Below, piece by piece: positions 1-8,216 of a stretch of DNA of 64,000 bases. The stretch spans positions 62,001 to 126,000 of the forward strand of contig NZ_VPFD01000014.1 of assembly GCF_008014745.1 (NCBI RefSeq). Direction: 5' to 3'. How positions within the stretch are numbered: position 1 is the first letter of the stretch; every line of letters begins with the position of its first letter. The position numbers were made by a program, and so were the translations under genes. The notes beneath the pieces are model-generated. The model saw only the letters and a program-made list of their open reading frames with translations. It ran no database searches and was not told the origin of the DNA. Source of the DNA: Massilia arenae. GTDB taxonomy: Bacteria > Pseudomonadota > Gammaproteobacteria > Burkholderiales > Burkholderiaceae_D.

Positions 1-383
1 CGATAAGCCACGTATGACAAATTAATTCGCAGCAAACCCGAAGGCCGATCCGCTCCGTGGCTCACCTGAGCTAGGGCGCCGCGAATGCTTGCAAGCGCCG
101 GAGCAATGGACGCGTTTAATGCAGTCCCGGCCTCGGTCAAGCCGACGCTGCGTGTGGTGCGGTTGAACAACCGCACGCTGAGTTGTCCTTCAAGAATTTT
201 GATCGTACGCGACATCGCTGTAGGCGTTACCCCCAGTTCCGCAGCGGCCTTGGCAAAGTTAAGCAGCCGGGCAGCCGCCTCGAACGCCATGAGACCTGGC
301 AGGTGGATTGGTGTCAGTGCCAAGGCGTCACTACCTACCGCCGACATTCGAGCCGATTTTCTAATTATGTCGTTTATGGTCAT
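1..383 (-). CDS. LysR-family transcriptional regulator, N-terminal part (cut by window edge)
   Basis: Reading leftward from an ATG at 383, the frame stays open to the window edge (127 codons). It encodes a typical LysR winged helix-turn-helix, with LLNFAKAAAELGVTPTAMSR followed by LFNRTTRSVGLTEAG, the usual end of the recognition and wing region. The N-terminus is about 20 residues longer than most family members, so a later start is possible. The gene is divergent from the oxidoreductase operon that begins at 483, the usual arrangement for a LysR protein that controls its neighbour. The effector-binding domain lies outside the window, so the ligand cannot be guessed. Confidence 0.9.
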   Translation of the reverse strand, partial: MTINDIIRKSARMSAVGSDALALTPIHLPGLMAFEAAARLLNFAKAAAELGVTPTAMSRTIKILEGQLSVRLFNRTTRSVGLTEAGTALNASIAPALASIRGALAQVSHGADRPSGLLRINLSYVAY

Positions 384-482
384 TCGGTATCTCTATTTAT
401 GACGATTTACTTCATTATCAATCATCTCTAAAGTGGATGTATAGCGAACTTTACTGCGGCGCTTCACTACTAACGAGGAACC
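384..482. promoter_or_regulatory. Divergent promoter region between LysR gene and redox operon
   Basis: This 99-base AT-rich spacer separates two divergent start codons and must hold both promoters. A purine-rich AACGAGGAACC sequence immediately precedes the ATG at 483 and serves as the ribosome binding site for the oxidoreductase. I see no single convincing -35/-10 pair. A LysR binding site (T-N11-A type) is expected here from the gene arrangement but is not uniquely identifiable. Confidence 0.55.
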
Positions 483-1592
483 ATGACGATGCTTGACAAC
501 AGCTTACTTACCGATCTCTTCACTCCCAGCAGTTTCGGTGCGATATCTACTGCAAACCGCATTGTCATGGCTCCTGTCACGCGCAGTCGTTACGGTGAAG
601 ACGGGGTACCTGGTGCCTTGCACGCGACGTACTACGCCCAGCGCGCCAGTGCTGGTTTGATCGTATCGGAAGCGACTAACATTTCGCCACAGGGGCGCGG
701 CTATGCCGCAACCCCCGGCATCTGGAACGATGCGCAGGTCGCAGGATGGAAGCAGGTTACCGATGCGGTTCACGCTGCGGGCGGCAAGATTGTTTGCCAG
801 TTGTGGCACGTGGGCCGTTTTTCCTCCGTGGAACTACAGCCTGATGGCGGCGCACCGGTGGCTCCGTCGGCGATCAAAGCCGAAGGCAGCACTTATACAA
901 CTGAAGGATTCGTGCCGGTTTCGATGCCGCGTGCGCTAGAAACCAAAGAAATCGCCGACATCATCGCGCAGTATGTACACGCTGCGAAAAATGCTCTGCG
1001 TGCAGGGTTTGACGGTGTTGAAGTGCACTCGGCCAATTGTTATTTACTCGACCAGTTCTTGCGCGACTCCACTAATCACCGCACCGACCAGTATGGAGGC
1101 GCCCGGGAAAACCGCGTGCGCTTGACGCTCGAAGTTACAGAAGCAGTCGTAGCCATTTGGGGTGGAAACCGTGTTGGCATCCGTTTGTCGCCTGTCACAC
1201 CAGATGTTGGTAACACACCGCTCGACAGTAACGTCATGGACACCTATGGCCACCTGATCGGAGAACTCAACCGGTTCGAGCTGGCGTATCTGCATGTCGT
1301 CGAAGGTGCAACCGGTGGCTCCCGTGCAGTGCCGGAAAATGTCGACCTCGACCAACTGCGGGCTATGTTCACCGGTCCCTACATTGGCAATAACAATTAC
1401 GACCTGAATCTCGCCATCGATCGACGTGCGCAAGGAAAGATTGACGCTGTGGCATTTGGCCGTCTGTTCATCGCCAATCCGGACTTGGTGGAGCGTCTGC
1501 GTCGCGGGAAGGACCTTACCATCGCACCACGCGAGTCTTACTACAACGGCGGTGCAAAAGGGTTCACGGACTGGCCCGTCGCCAGTTTGTGA
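483..1592 (+). CDS. Old yellow enzyme family alkene reductase (NemA-like)
   Basis: The 369-residue product has the length and fold signatures of FMN-dependent old yellow enzymes, which reduce activated C=C bonds or nitro compounds with NAD(P)H. Visible marks are the N-terminal LFTP...NRIVMAPVTRSR barrel start, the QLWHVGR strand, the substrate-binding pair H182/N185 in VHSANCYLLDQFL, the RTDQYGG...ENR segment, and the C-terminal FGRLFIANPDL phosphate-binding strand. Residue 186 is Cys where many relatives have Gly or His. The ATG at 483 has a good ribosome binding site; a second ATG at 489 is possible. It is the first gene of a same-strand run ending with a flavin reductase, which could supply reduced flavin. 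Confidence 0.93.
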   Translation: MTMLDNSLLTDLFTPSSFGAISTANRIVMAPVTRSRYGEDGVPGALHATYYAQRASAGLIVSEATNISPQGRGYAATPGIWNDAQVAGWKQVTDAVHAAGGKIVCQLWHVGRFSSVELQPDGGAPVAPSAIKAEGSTYTTEGFVPVSMPRALETKEIADIIAQYVHAAKNALRAGFDGVEVHSANCYLLDQFLRDSTNHRTDQYGGARENRVRLTLEVTEAVVAIWGGNRVGIRLSPVTPDVGNTPLDSNVMDTYGHLIGELNRFELAYLHVVEGATGGSRAVPENVDLDQLRAMFTGPYIGNNNYDLNLAIDRRAQGKIDAVAFGRLFIANPDLVERLRRGKDLTIAPRESYYNGGAKGFTDWPVASL

Positions 1593-1657
1593 GGATTTAC
1601 GCCAAGGCGGGCGCACCGTCCATCAGCTTTCAAGTCAATCACTTACCGGAGTAACAC

Positions 1658-2044
1658 ATGAGCAAAAATATCAAAGCCGTACCAACAGCCGATTACAACA
1701 GCGTCATCGCCGTCGCCCAAAAATACGTGGACGGCCTGCGTGCCGGAAGCGTCGAGCAGGTTGCCGAGGCATTCCATGACGACGCCGTTATGTACGGTTT
1801 CACCAATGGTCAACTCTTGGGCGGGCCAATTGACAACCTGTACAAATTTGTCACGCAGAACGGGAAAGCGCCGAAGATCACTACGCGCCTGGACGTTTTG
1901 GCGATCACGCCTACTACTGCCGTCGTACGTGTGGACATGGAACAGGATGCCATCGGCGCAGACTACAACGACTACCTCACGTTGATCAACATCGCCGGCA
2001 ACTGGAAGGTCATCGCGAAGGTGTACCACCAGTTTGAAGGCTGA
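1658..2044 (+). CDS. NTF2-like protein, putative lumazine-binding family
   Basis: The 128-residue product is a small cone-fold (NTF2/SnoaL-like) protein. The pattern VAQKYVDGLRAGSVEQVAEAFHDDAVM, then GGPIDNLYKFV, then DYLTLINIAGNWKVIAKVYHQ is typical of the putative lumazine-binding group. Such proteins bind small hydrophobic or flavin-like ligands or act as isomerases and hydratases; the exact role cannot be read from sequence. A GGAGTAACAC sequence precedes the ATG. It sits between the ene-reductase and an SDR, so a shared substrate is plausible. Confidence 0.82.
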   Translation: MSKNIKAVPTADYNSVIAVAQKYVDGLRAGSVEQVAEAFHDDAVMYGFTNGQLLGGPIDNLYKFVTQNGKAPKITTRLDVLAITPTTAVVRVDMEQDAIGADYNDYLTLINIAGNWKVIAKVYHQFEG

Positions 2045-2170
2045 CGTTACTTGGGCGGGTTAGTTTGCCTGCCCCTTCATTCCAACGCCCGATAGTTTAA
2101 ACGGCGGCATCGCCCACACTGCCGTGTGCGCCCTGGTGCCAGGCCTCTGCCAGCAATCAACAGGAACATG

Positions 2171-2914
2171 ATGAATTATCTTAAAGACAAAACCGTAATT
2201 ATTACTGGCGCCTCGTCCGGCATCGGTGCTGCGAGCGCGCGTGAGCTTGCGACGCACGGGGCGAGGATCGTCATTGCTGCACGTGATGCCGAAGGCGTCG
2301 AAGCGATGGTAGACGAATTGAGAGCGAGTGGTGCGCAAGCCCATGGTTATGTATGCGATGTCACCAGCCGCGCCGAGATGGCCGCGCTCGCGCAGTTCGC
2401 TCAAGACAGCTTCGGATCGGTCGACATCTTGATCAACAATGCCGGGTTGATGCTGTTTTCCAATTGGACCGATGTAGCGATCGACGATTGGGACAAAATG
2501 GTTGATGTCAATATCAAGGGTTACCTGAATGCTATCGCAGCGATTCTGCCGTGGATGATGAGGCAGGGCAGTGGCCAAATCCTCAACATGGATTCAGTGG
2601 CAGGGCATCAGGTTGGGCCGGCTGCGGGCGTCTACAGTGCGACCAAGTTCTTCGTACAAGCCATGACGGAATCAATGCGTAAGGAACTCGGTGTGCATCA
2701 CGGCATCCGCGTGAACACCGTCAGTCCTGGAGTGATCAACACTGGTTGGGCAGATAAGGTCACCGATCCTGAAGGGCGGAAAGCGGCACAGGAGCTGAAC
2801 AAAATCGCGATATCGCCCGAAGATATCGGCCGTGCTGTGGCCTATGCACTCAACCAGCCAGCCAACGTCACCGTGAATGACCTGATCATTTCGCCTACTC
2901 GCCAGGATTGGTGA
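2171..2914 (+). CDS. Short-chain dehydrogenase/reductase (SDR)
   Basis: This classical SDR of 247 residues has the nucleotide-binding TGASSGIG at residues 12-19, NNAG at 89-92, the catalytic Ser in NMDSVAG at 142, and Tyr155/Lys159 in VYSATK. The later PGVINT segment is also typical. It should oxidise or reduce an alcohol/carbonyl pair with NAD(P). Two ATGs are adjacent at 2168 and 2171; the AGGA at 2162-2165 is better spaced for 2171. An upstream in-frame ATG at 2126 would add an unlikely proline/arginine-rich tail. It belongs to the redox operon. Confidence 0.92.
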   Translation: MNYLKDKTVIITGASSGIGAASARELATHGARIVIAARDAEGVEAMVDELRASGAQAHGYVCDVTSRAEMAALAQFAQDSFGSVDILINNAGLMLFSNWTDVAIDDWDKMVDVNIKGYLNAIAAILPWMMRQGSGQILNMDSVAGHQVGPAAGVYSATKFFVQAMTESMRKELGVHHGIRVNTVSPGVINTGWADKVTDPEGRKAAQELNKIAISPEDIGRAVAYALNQPANVTVNDLIISPTRQDW

Positions 2915-2945
2915 CCCGTTCAAAAAATCAGACAAGAAGAATTCT

Positions 2946-3395
2946 ATGACTTCAATTTGCTACAACGCCGTGGTTGACGCCGACTCCGCTCAAACCTGGA
3001 GCGTGATTAAACAATTTGGCGGCATCAGCCTGTGGCATCCAGCCATCCAGGAAAGCGTAATCGAAAGCGGTGGACCGGACGGCCTGGTTGGATGTGTTCG
3101 CCGCCTGACACTGCAGGGAGGTGCACTGCTGCGCGAGCGCCTATTGGCGGTCGATGATAGTCAACTGAGCTTTACCTACTGCTTTGAAGAAGCACCGTTG
3201 CCGGTCGATAATTATGTGATGACGGTTAAATTGATTCCGCTCACTGATCAGACTAGCACCGTCATTCAGTGGATGGCTCGCTTCGACCTACGCGAACCAG
3301 ACCCACAAGGCGAGCTGCTTGAGAGCATGCGCGCATTGATCGTTGGCGGTCATAACAGTTTAGGAGCCTATCTGGCCCAGTCGTCTGCAATCTGA
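2946..3395 (+). CDS. SRPBCC family protein (polyketide cyclase/START-like)
   Basis: The 149-residue product begins with a strand followed by DADSAQTWSVIKQFGGISLWHPAIQES, the hallmark of bacterial SRPBCC/PYR1-like ligand-binding proteins. These form a deep hydrophobic cavity for lipids, polyketides or aromatics and may be enzymes or carriers. The gene starts 31 bases after the SDR stop with an AAGAAGAATTCT ribosome binding region. Its place among redox enzymes suggests it binds the same hydrophobic substrate, which is inference only. Confidence 0.85.
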   Translation: MTSICYNAVVDADSAQTWSVIKQFGGISLWHPAIQESVIESGGPDGLVGCVRRLTLQGGALLRERLLAVDDSQLSFTYCFEEAPLPVDNYVMTVKLIPLTDQTSTVIQWMARFDLREPDPQGELLESMRALIVGGHNSLGAYLAQSSAI

Positions 3396-3447
3396 TAGAC
3401 GGTTCCGGGCACTTTTTACCGGGCCAGAATAACTGGAGAAAATAATA

Positions 3448-4035
3448 ATGAACTCCCATATTGTTGCCGTACCTCTGGACAAGGCTTTTCGCTTGATTAA
3501 CCATGGCCCGACCGTTCTGGTGTCGGCGCGTTACGCCGGCATCGACAATGTGATGGCGGCATCGTGGGCGTGTGCACTGGACTATGCACCTCCCAAGCTA
3601 ACCGTGGTTCTCGATAAGACCGCCAAGACGCGTGAACTTGTGGAAAACAGTGGTCACTTCGTGATCCAAGTGCCTACGGTGGCTCAACTCAATCTGACTT
3701 ATCAGGTTGGGCATCGTAGCTTGTCTCAACAGCCTGAGAAGCTCGCGCGGAGTGGAGTCGAAGTGTTCGGCATTGACGGACACGACCAACCCTTTGTGGC
3801 CGGTTGCTCGGCCTGGCTCGCCTGTCGTCTGATACTTGAACCTCACAACCAGGATTGTTACGACTTGTTCATCGGCGAGATTGTCGGTGCATGGGCAGAC
3901 AACCGGGTGTTCAGCGACGGACATTGGAATTTTGAAACCGCCGACCCTGCCTGGCGCAGCCTGCACTATATCGCTGGCGGTCACTTTTACGCTATTGGTG
4001 AGGCAACTGACGTCCGCGCGCAACTCGAAGATTGA
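3448..4035 (+). CDS. Flavin reductase-like domain protein
   Basis: The 195-residue product matches the flavin reductase-like split-barrel family: PTVLVSARYAGIDNVMAASWACALDYAPPKLTVVLDKTAKTRELVENSGHFVIQVP is the typical FMN-binding core (quoted in outline only by its key parts SARYAGIDNVM, DKTAKTRELVE and FVIQVP). It probably reduces or binds FMN for a partner enzyme, and the old yellow enzyme three genes upstream is the obvious candidate. A GGAGAAAATAATA leader precedes the ATG. It is the last gene of the operon. Confidence 0.88.
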   Translation: MNSHIVAVPLDKAFRLINHGPTVLVSARYAGIDNVMAASWACALDYAPPKLTVVLDKTAKTRELVENSGHFVIQVPTVAQLNLTYQVGHRSLSQQPEKLARSGVEVFGIDGHDQPFVAGCSAWLACRLILEPHNQDCYDLFIGEIVGAWADNRVFSDGHWNFETADPAWRSLHYIAGGHFYAIGEATDVRAQLED

Positions 4036-4387
4036 AGCGTAGCGAACGGTAAGCGGCTAAGTACCTCACCCGTGCCTGTCAAATTCGTAATGACCGGTCA
4101 CACGGCGAGGCGGAGCGAACCTAATCTCCGCTGGCCGATACCCTTGGCGCCATGGGCTACGTCCGCTTTTGGCCGAAAGCAGACGTATTGTAGCGTCCGC
4201 TAACGACCTATTGTGTTGAAAAACTCACGGCCAAGAGCGAGGCTCCTAGATTCATTCCTGAAATTATATACAAACTATACCTACTGGAACTGAGCCAATC
4301 GGAACATTTTTAATGACCTATTGAAACACTTGCGAGCGCAATATTCATCTTTTCGTCGCTGAAATAGGTATTAATACAATTCTGTAC
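4036..4387. other. Intergenic region with hairpin; left border of the AT-rich block
   Basis: No gene is visible. An imperfect hairpin at 4159-4186 has 11-base arms (ACGTCCGCTTT / AAAGCAGACGT, one mismatch) around TGGCCG. It lacks a T-run but could end the redox operon. At about 4209-4228 the stretch TGTGTTGAAAAACTC resembles the terminal inverted repeats of some IS5/IS1182-type insertion sequences, but no transposase is present, so this is weak. From ~4250 on, composition turns AT-rich. Confidence 0.5.
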
Positions 4388-5917
4388 TCAACTTAATTTG
4401 AGGAGAGGGCTGGGGTTAGATGATGGGACTACTAGGGTCAGGCTCTTCTTGGCTCTGCTGAGCGCAACATACAGTTTGGACCTTGCGTACAAAGTTGAAG
4501 AGAACTGTGTTTTATCGCAGGCCATCAGCATGGCGTGGTCGCACTCCAGCCCTTTCGCCTTGTGGATACTGCTGAGTACCTTTTCCGGAGGAGATGGGCG
4601 AGAGTAGGAGCGCATACGCGACAACTCAGCAAAACCTTCATCGACTCCCGTGAACTGGCCGATTTGCGTAGCGTCACGGAGTTCAGAACGACGGTCGACC
4701 TTTACTGTGTCAAAGCCCGCAGCGCCTTCGTTCACCAAGGTGCGTATCATCAAAAGCGCTTCAGACACTCCGGTATGCGTTGGGTTCTTCAGAAGACAAC
4801 GCGCGACCGTCTGTATGTTCGCGGGCTTCCCCATAGTGGGACGGGCTGCACCCGTGAGAATTTCTTGGATAAGCCTGTCACCGTGACTTGTTGGACTGAA
4901 TCCAGCGGCGACGCTGCCCATGAAAGCAATCACGCCATGCGCCAGCTTTTCTGCATTCCCCTGACCCTCGCGCACCGCCTGCACAAGGTTACCTAATGCC
5001 TCCCGCGTGTGCCCTTCCCAGATTGGTATCGATCTCCACCAAAATGCCCGGAGGGCTGTCACCAACTCATTCTGCGAGGCCAGAATCATCAGTTGCGAGT
5101 TGGCTCGCAGAATTTCATCGATCGGGGCCCGGTGCTGCTTGGTTAGTTGGTAGCCAGTGCGTTTGAGGGATATGTTGTTCCCTTCTAGAATTTTGACCGA
5201 TGAAGGCAGATCTCGCCTCAGGTCGATTGGCGCCCCGTCTTCCAAGTTCTCCCGTGCCTGGATAATCCACTTCCCAAGGCGAGAGCAGCCGCCGTCCCAG
5301 CGGTGAGGGATAACCAACTTTCCGCCTGCACCCAGCGCCTTCAACGCATCCCAACGTGTGCGATCTCTACGCGCAGCCTTGTCGCTCTTGGCTCCGTAAA
5401 TCCGCTGCATGGGGTCACCAAAAATCCGGACTGCCGCACCAGCACACAACAGAGCCATAACCACATCGTGCTGATCAACACTGGAGTCCTGATATTCATC
5501 GCAGATGATGACCGGGTATCGTCGAGCAAGTGCACGAGCCACCATGGGCTGATGGCGAAGAAATCCGGCTACCTTTGCGGCCATGATCTCAAAACCCTTT
5601 CCACCGTCCTGCCAAGCCCATGAGGTTAAATTTCGGGGTAGTTCTAGCGGCCTGTGATATGCCAGTGCAATTTGCGCGATTAAAGCGTCGATGGTCTTAA
5701 TTTCCACGCGAGAGCCGGCACTCTTAGTACGACTGGCAAACACAGAGCAAGCGGCGTGGGTATGCGTCAGAATCAGCAACCGTCCAGTGCCAAGGGTATT
5801 CACGACCTCATGGCCATAGGCGGCCCCTTGAAACGTCTTGCCGCAACCGGCAGCAGCCTCGATGATGACCAGTTGCTCGCGTGATCGAAGAAGCTTGGCG
5901 ACGGCCTCGTCGCTCAT
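4388..5917 (-). CDS. gajB: Gabija defence protein GajB, UvrD-like SF1 helicase
   Basis: The 509-residue protein is a superfamily 1A helicase-like NTPase. It shows Walker A AAAGCGKT near residues 20-27, motif II IICDEYQDSS, the PMQRIYG motif III region, a late HKAKGLECDHA motif V, and YVALSRAKKSL motif VI. The length (GajB is about 500 residues) and the position directly behind an OLD-type nuclease gene identify it as the second Gabija component. In studied systems GajB senses DNA ends produced during infection and activates or assists the GajA nuclease. Its ATG overlaps the gajA stop (ATGA at 5917-5914), so translation is probably coupled. A lone UvrD/Rep-like repair helicase is the less likely alternative. 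Confidence 0.88.
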   Translation of the reverse strand: MSDEAVAKLLRSREQLVIIEAAAGCGKTFQGAAYGHEVVNTLGTGRLLILTHTHAACSVFASRTKSAGSRVEIKTIDALIAQIALAYHRPLELPRNLTSWAWQDGGKGFEIMAAKVAGFLRHQPMVARALARRYPVIICDEYQDSSVDQHDVVMALLCAGAAVRIFGDPMQRIYGAKSDKAARRDRTRWDALKALGAGGKLVIPHRWDGGCSRLGKWIIQARENLEDGAPIDLRRDLPSSVKILEGNNISLKRTGYQLTKQHRAPIDEILRANSQLMILASQNELVTALRAFWWRSIPIWEGHTREALGNLVQAVREGQGNAEKLAHGVIAFMGSVAAGFSPTSHGDRLIQEILTGAARPTMGKPANIQTVARCLLKNPTHTGVSEALLMIRTLVNEGAAGFDTVKVDRRSELRDATQIGQFTGVDEGFAELSRMRSYSRPSPPEKVLSSIHKAKGLECDHAMLMACDKTQFSSTLYARSKLYVALSRAKKSLTLVVPSSNPSPLLKLS

Positions 5918-7674
5918 AGATCCAGCTCTTCTAAAGCCGGCTTTCCCGCGAGCGTCAGCACCGCGTTGATCAATGGCAGCAATTTCGGCTCAATGTCATT
6001 CCACCCACCCAGTGCGACCATTCTCTCGGCTAGTTCCCGCCCTCCGTCGGTGGACTTGAACCATTGTTGCGAATGCTTCTTCCAAGCTTTATCTTGTCCA
6101 TCGGGGGCGCCGTGCTTGCTCCCAGTCGCGGCTGCAATGATCAGGCTGCGCCAACTCCGGTCCGCCGCTCTCAGCGCCGTGTCTATCGCTTCTGGCGTCT
6201 TGTCTTGAAGCCCTAGTCGCTCGGCCAGTGTGCGGAGGCGGTAACTGTCCAGCTCGCCCTCAGAATCCTTGAGAAGTTCGATCAGATTTTCCTCGGGAAC
6301 TGCCCGGATGACGTTATCTTCAGTGCAGCCTTTCGGCCATTGATACAGACGCTCTTTGAGCTTTTCCTTCAGCCTAGCCCAGCGTTGCGGAGCGGTCCCT
6401 TCGTCATCCACCAGGCCAGCAAACACAAGTCCGGAAGAAACGAGCGTCTCAAGTAGGTCCAAGGTTGCATCATTTCCTTGTCCGTCGCAGACCCGAACGC
6501 CGTGATCGAGCGGGTTGCCCTGGAAAGCCTTCTCCAACAGATACTGCAGGAAACCGACTTCGGTCGGCCCTTCTGCGATGACGGCAACGCGTGCTAAAAA
6601 CGTCTCGGGGTCTCGCCGCTGCTGCGGACCGATTTTGTTGCGCGGTAGAGCACCGATAGTCCCAAGACTGTCCAGATACCAAAGATCCGCATTCTCGGCG
6701 CAGGTTATCGCGACAGGGCTGTGGGTCGTTAGGAAAATTTGTCCGTGCTGTTCGGCCAGGATGTTGATCAACTTTCGTAGACGATGAGGTTCTAAGCCAC
6801 GCTCTATTTCGTCGATGAGCGTGACGCTTGATTCCTTCTCGGTTACAGAAGCAATTTCAAGTGCTGCCATGCGGCGTGTACCGGCTCCCCAAGTGCTCAG
6901 AGGCAATGCTACTCCATTCTTGTTCGCCAGCAAACCGATCAGCGCTCCGATAGAAAGTCCTTGGCTAGTCGTGAGTCCTAGCTTTAGATCACTAGGAAGC
7001 GCTGCACCTGCCATGCGCGTATCCAACGAACTAATTGACTCCCTGCCCTTGTCATTAAGCGCATTGTGCAAGTCGAGCTCTGACACCTGCTTTCCGATGC
7101 GTGCCCGCAGGGCGTTGTCGGCGAGCAATCGATCCAGAGCCGACCCGAAGACGAGACGCAAGTCCCGATCGTTACGTTCGTCTGCACCCATTCGGACCAG
7201 CCCAATATGACGTCGAACAGCGGTGGAAAAATAAGTGAACTCATCGTTAGGTTGGATAACCTCCCATGCAAGTTCCAATTCAGTAGTCCCTCGAACGCGG
7301 AGCCGGTACACCGCTTCAGCAAGTATCGGAACCCCGCTATCTCCGTCCGCAGATGGGGCCACAGCATCCCGCCCATCCCACGCCCATGGCCAGACGAAAG
7401 TATTCTGTGAACCGATCTCGCTTGCGTCAGGCAGCGACATAACAGCCTCGATGACAAATTCCTGCGTACTGTCCCGAAGCCAGTAATCAGCCTCCGAGAT
7501 CACCGCAGTGTTCGATGGCTGAAGCAGTAAAGCGATTGCTTCAAGAATGGTCGTTTTCCCTACGTCACCTCCACCCAGGATGACGTTCATACCTTCAGCA
7601 GGAAGCCATGTCAGGGATTCGATACCTCTGAAGCGCTGGATAGTTAACTTGCGAATCCGTGCTGTCGATGCCAT
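5914..7674 (-). CDS. gajA: Gabija defence protein GajA, OLD-family ATPase/TOPRIM nuclease
   Basis: The 586-residue product has an ABC-type ATPase half and a TOPRIM nuclease half, as in class 2 OLD proteins. Visible are Walker A LGGGDVGKT (about 33-41), the signature-like LSTWGAGTRRM (259-269), Walker B SVTLIDEIE (283-291), H318 in LTTHSP, then TOPRIM Glu368 in VIAEGPTE and the acidic pair D423/D424 in LVDDEGT. GajA cuts DNA when nucleotide levels fall during phage infection. The ATG at 7674 has a strong AAGGAG site five bases upstream; the longer TTG start at 7704 lacks this. All catalytic residues that I can check are present, so the system looks intact. Confidence 0.9.
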   Translation of the reverse strand: MASTARIRKLTIQRFRGIESLTWLPAEGMNVILGGGDVGKTTILEAIALLLQPSNTAVISEADYWLRDSTQEFVIEAVMSLPDASEIGSQNTFVWPWAWDGRDAVAPSADGDSGVPILAEAVYRLRVRGTTELELAWEVIQPNDEFTYFSTAVRRHIGLVRMGADERNDRDLRLVFGSALDRLLADNALRARIGKQVSELDLHNALNDKGRESISSLDTRMAGAALPSDLKLGLTTSQGLSIGALIGLLANKNGVALPLSTWGAGTRRMAALEIASVTEKESSVTLIDEIERGLEPHRLRKLINILAEQHGQIFLTTHSPVAITCAENADLWYLDSLGTIGALPRNKIGPQQRRDPETFLARVAVIAEGPTEVGFLQYLLEKAFQGNPLDHGVRVCDGQGNDATLDLLETLVSSGLVFAGLVDDEGTAPQRWARLKEKLKERLYQWPKGCTEDNVIRAVPEENLIELLKDSEGELDSYRLRTLAERLGLQDKTPEAIDTALRAADRSWRSLIIAAATGSKHGAPDGQDKAWKKHSQQWFKSTDGGRELAERMVALGGWNDIEPKLLPLINAVLTLAGKPALEELDL

Positions 7675-7936
7675 GTAGCTCCTTATTCCCAAAGCACTAT
7701 CCAATTGACGCTGAGCTTATAGCTGTTTCGAGCCGGCGACAAGCCGTCAGTTGTCAACGGACTGTCGTAAACGACACCCTAAATCAACCTCTTACGTGCT
7801 TATACTCCGCGACCTTGGCGGTAAGCGGTTCAAGGGGTCGCGCGTTAAAAACAGCTTGAGTTTTTATTGTAAACCTTAAGATCTTGTTTACGCCCAGCCT
7901 AAGTCTTTGAATTTAATAAGAAAAGTGGTGTCAATT
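7675..7936. promoter_or_regulatory. Upstream region of gajAB with imperfect palindrome
   Basis: No gene is seen in these 262 bases, which must hold the gajAB promoter (reading leftward). An imperfect inverted repeat at 7737-7767 pairs CGACA..CCGT with ACGG..TGTCG around CAGTTGTCA and lies about 65-95 bases before the gajA start, a plausible regulator site. I could not find a well-spaced -35/-10 pair. Confidence 0.4.
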
Positions 7937-8063
7937 GTGCCGTTATTAGAGAGGTGATGTGCCTTCGTTAGAGAGGTACGGTGCCATCGGTAGAGAGGTA
8001 ATGTGCCATCGTTAGTGAGATGTGCCATCGTTAGAGATTTCGGTGCCATGGTTAGAGAGAAAT

Positions 8064-8072
8064 TGTGGATAA
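8064..8072 (-). promoter_or_regulatory. DnaA box (perfect consensus)
   Basis: The + strand reads TGTGGATAA, so the minus strand carries TTATCCACA, the exact high-affinity DnaA box. It directly follows the sixth direct iteron. Confidence 0.8.
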
Positions 8073-8141
8073 CTTCAGCGCGCATCGAAACTCTATATAA
8101 ATCCCTTAAAATTCATTGCCTTACGTTAGCATCTACCAGAC

Positions 8142-8150
8142 TTATCCACA
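8142..8150 (+). promoter_or_regulatory. DnaA box (perfect consensus)
   Basis: TTATCCACA on the + strand, inverted relative to the box at 8064. The two boxes flank the AT-rich segment, and this one precedes the inverted iterons by 11 bases. Confidence 0.8.
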
Positions 8151-8216
8151 ATTCGCATTCTCTAACAGTGGCACAATTCGCTCTAACGATGGCACTGAAT
8201 TCTCTAACCATGGCAC

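Larger units (their letters stand above)
7937..8216. repeat. Iteron array with AT-rich core: candidate replication origin
   Basis: Six direct copies of a ~19-base unit close to GTGCCATCGTTAGAGAGGT start at 7937, 7959, 7981, 8003, 8022 and 8043, a spacing of 19-22 bases (about two helical turns). Three inverted copies (consensus CTCTAACNATGGCAC) end at 8174, 8195 and 8216, spaced exactly 21 bases. Between the two blocks lie two inverted perfect DnaA boxes and an AT-rich stretch (8089-8130). This is the architecture of an iteron-controlled theta origin of a plasmid or phage-plasmid. No canonical iteron-binding RepA gene is adjacent; the nearest initiator is the HUH protein at 8729-10600. Confidence 0.8.

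Noticed and set aside
7937..8216. CRISPR array or Tn7-type transposon end
   Set aside because: Units have almost no spacer between them, are degenerate, occur in both orientations and enclose DnaA boxes; there are no cas, tns or transposase genes nearby.
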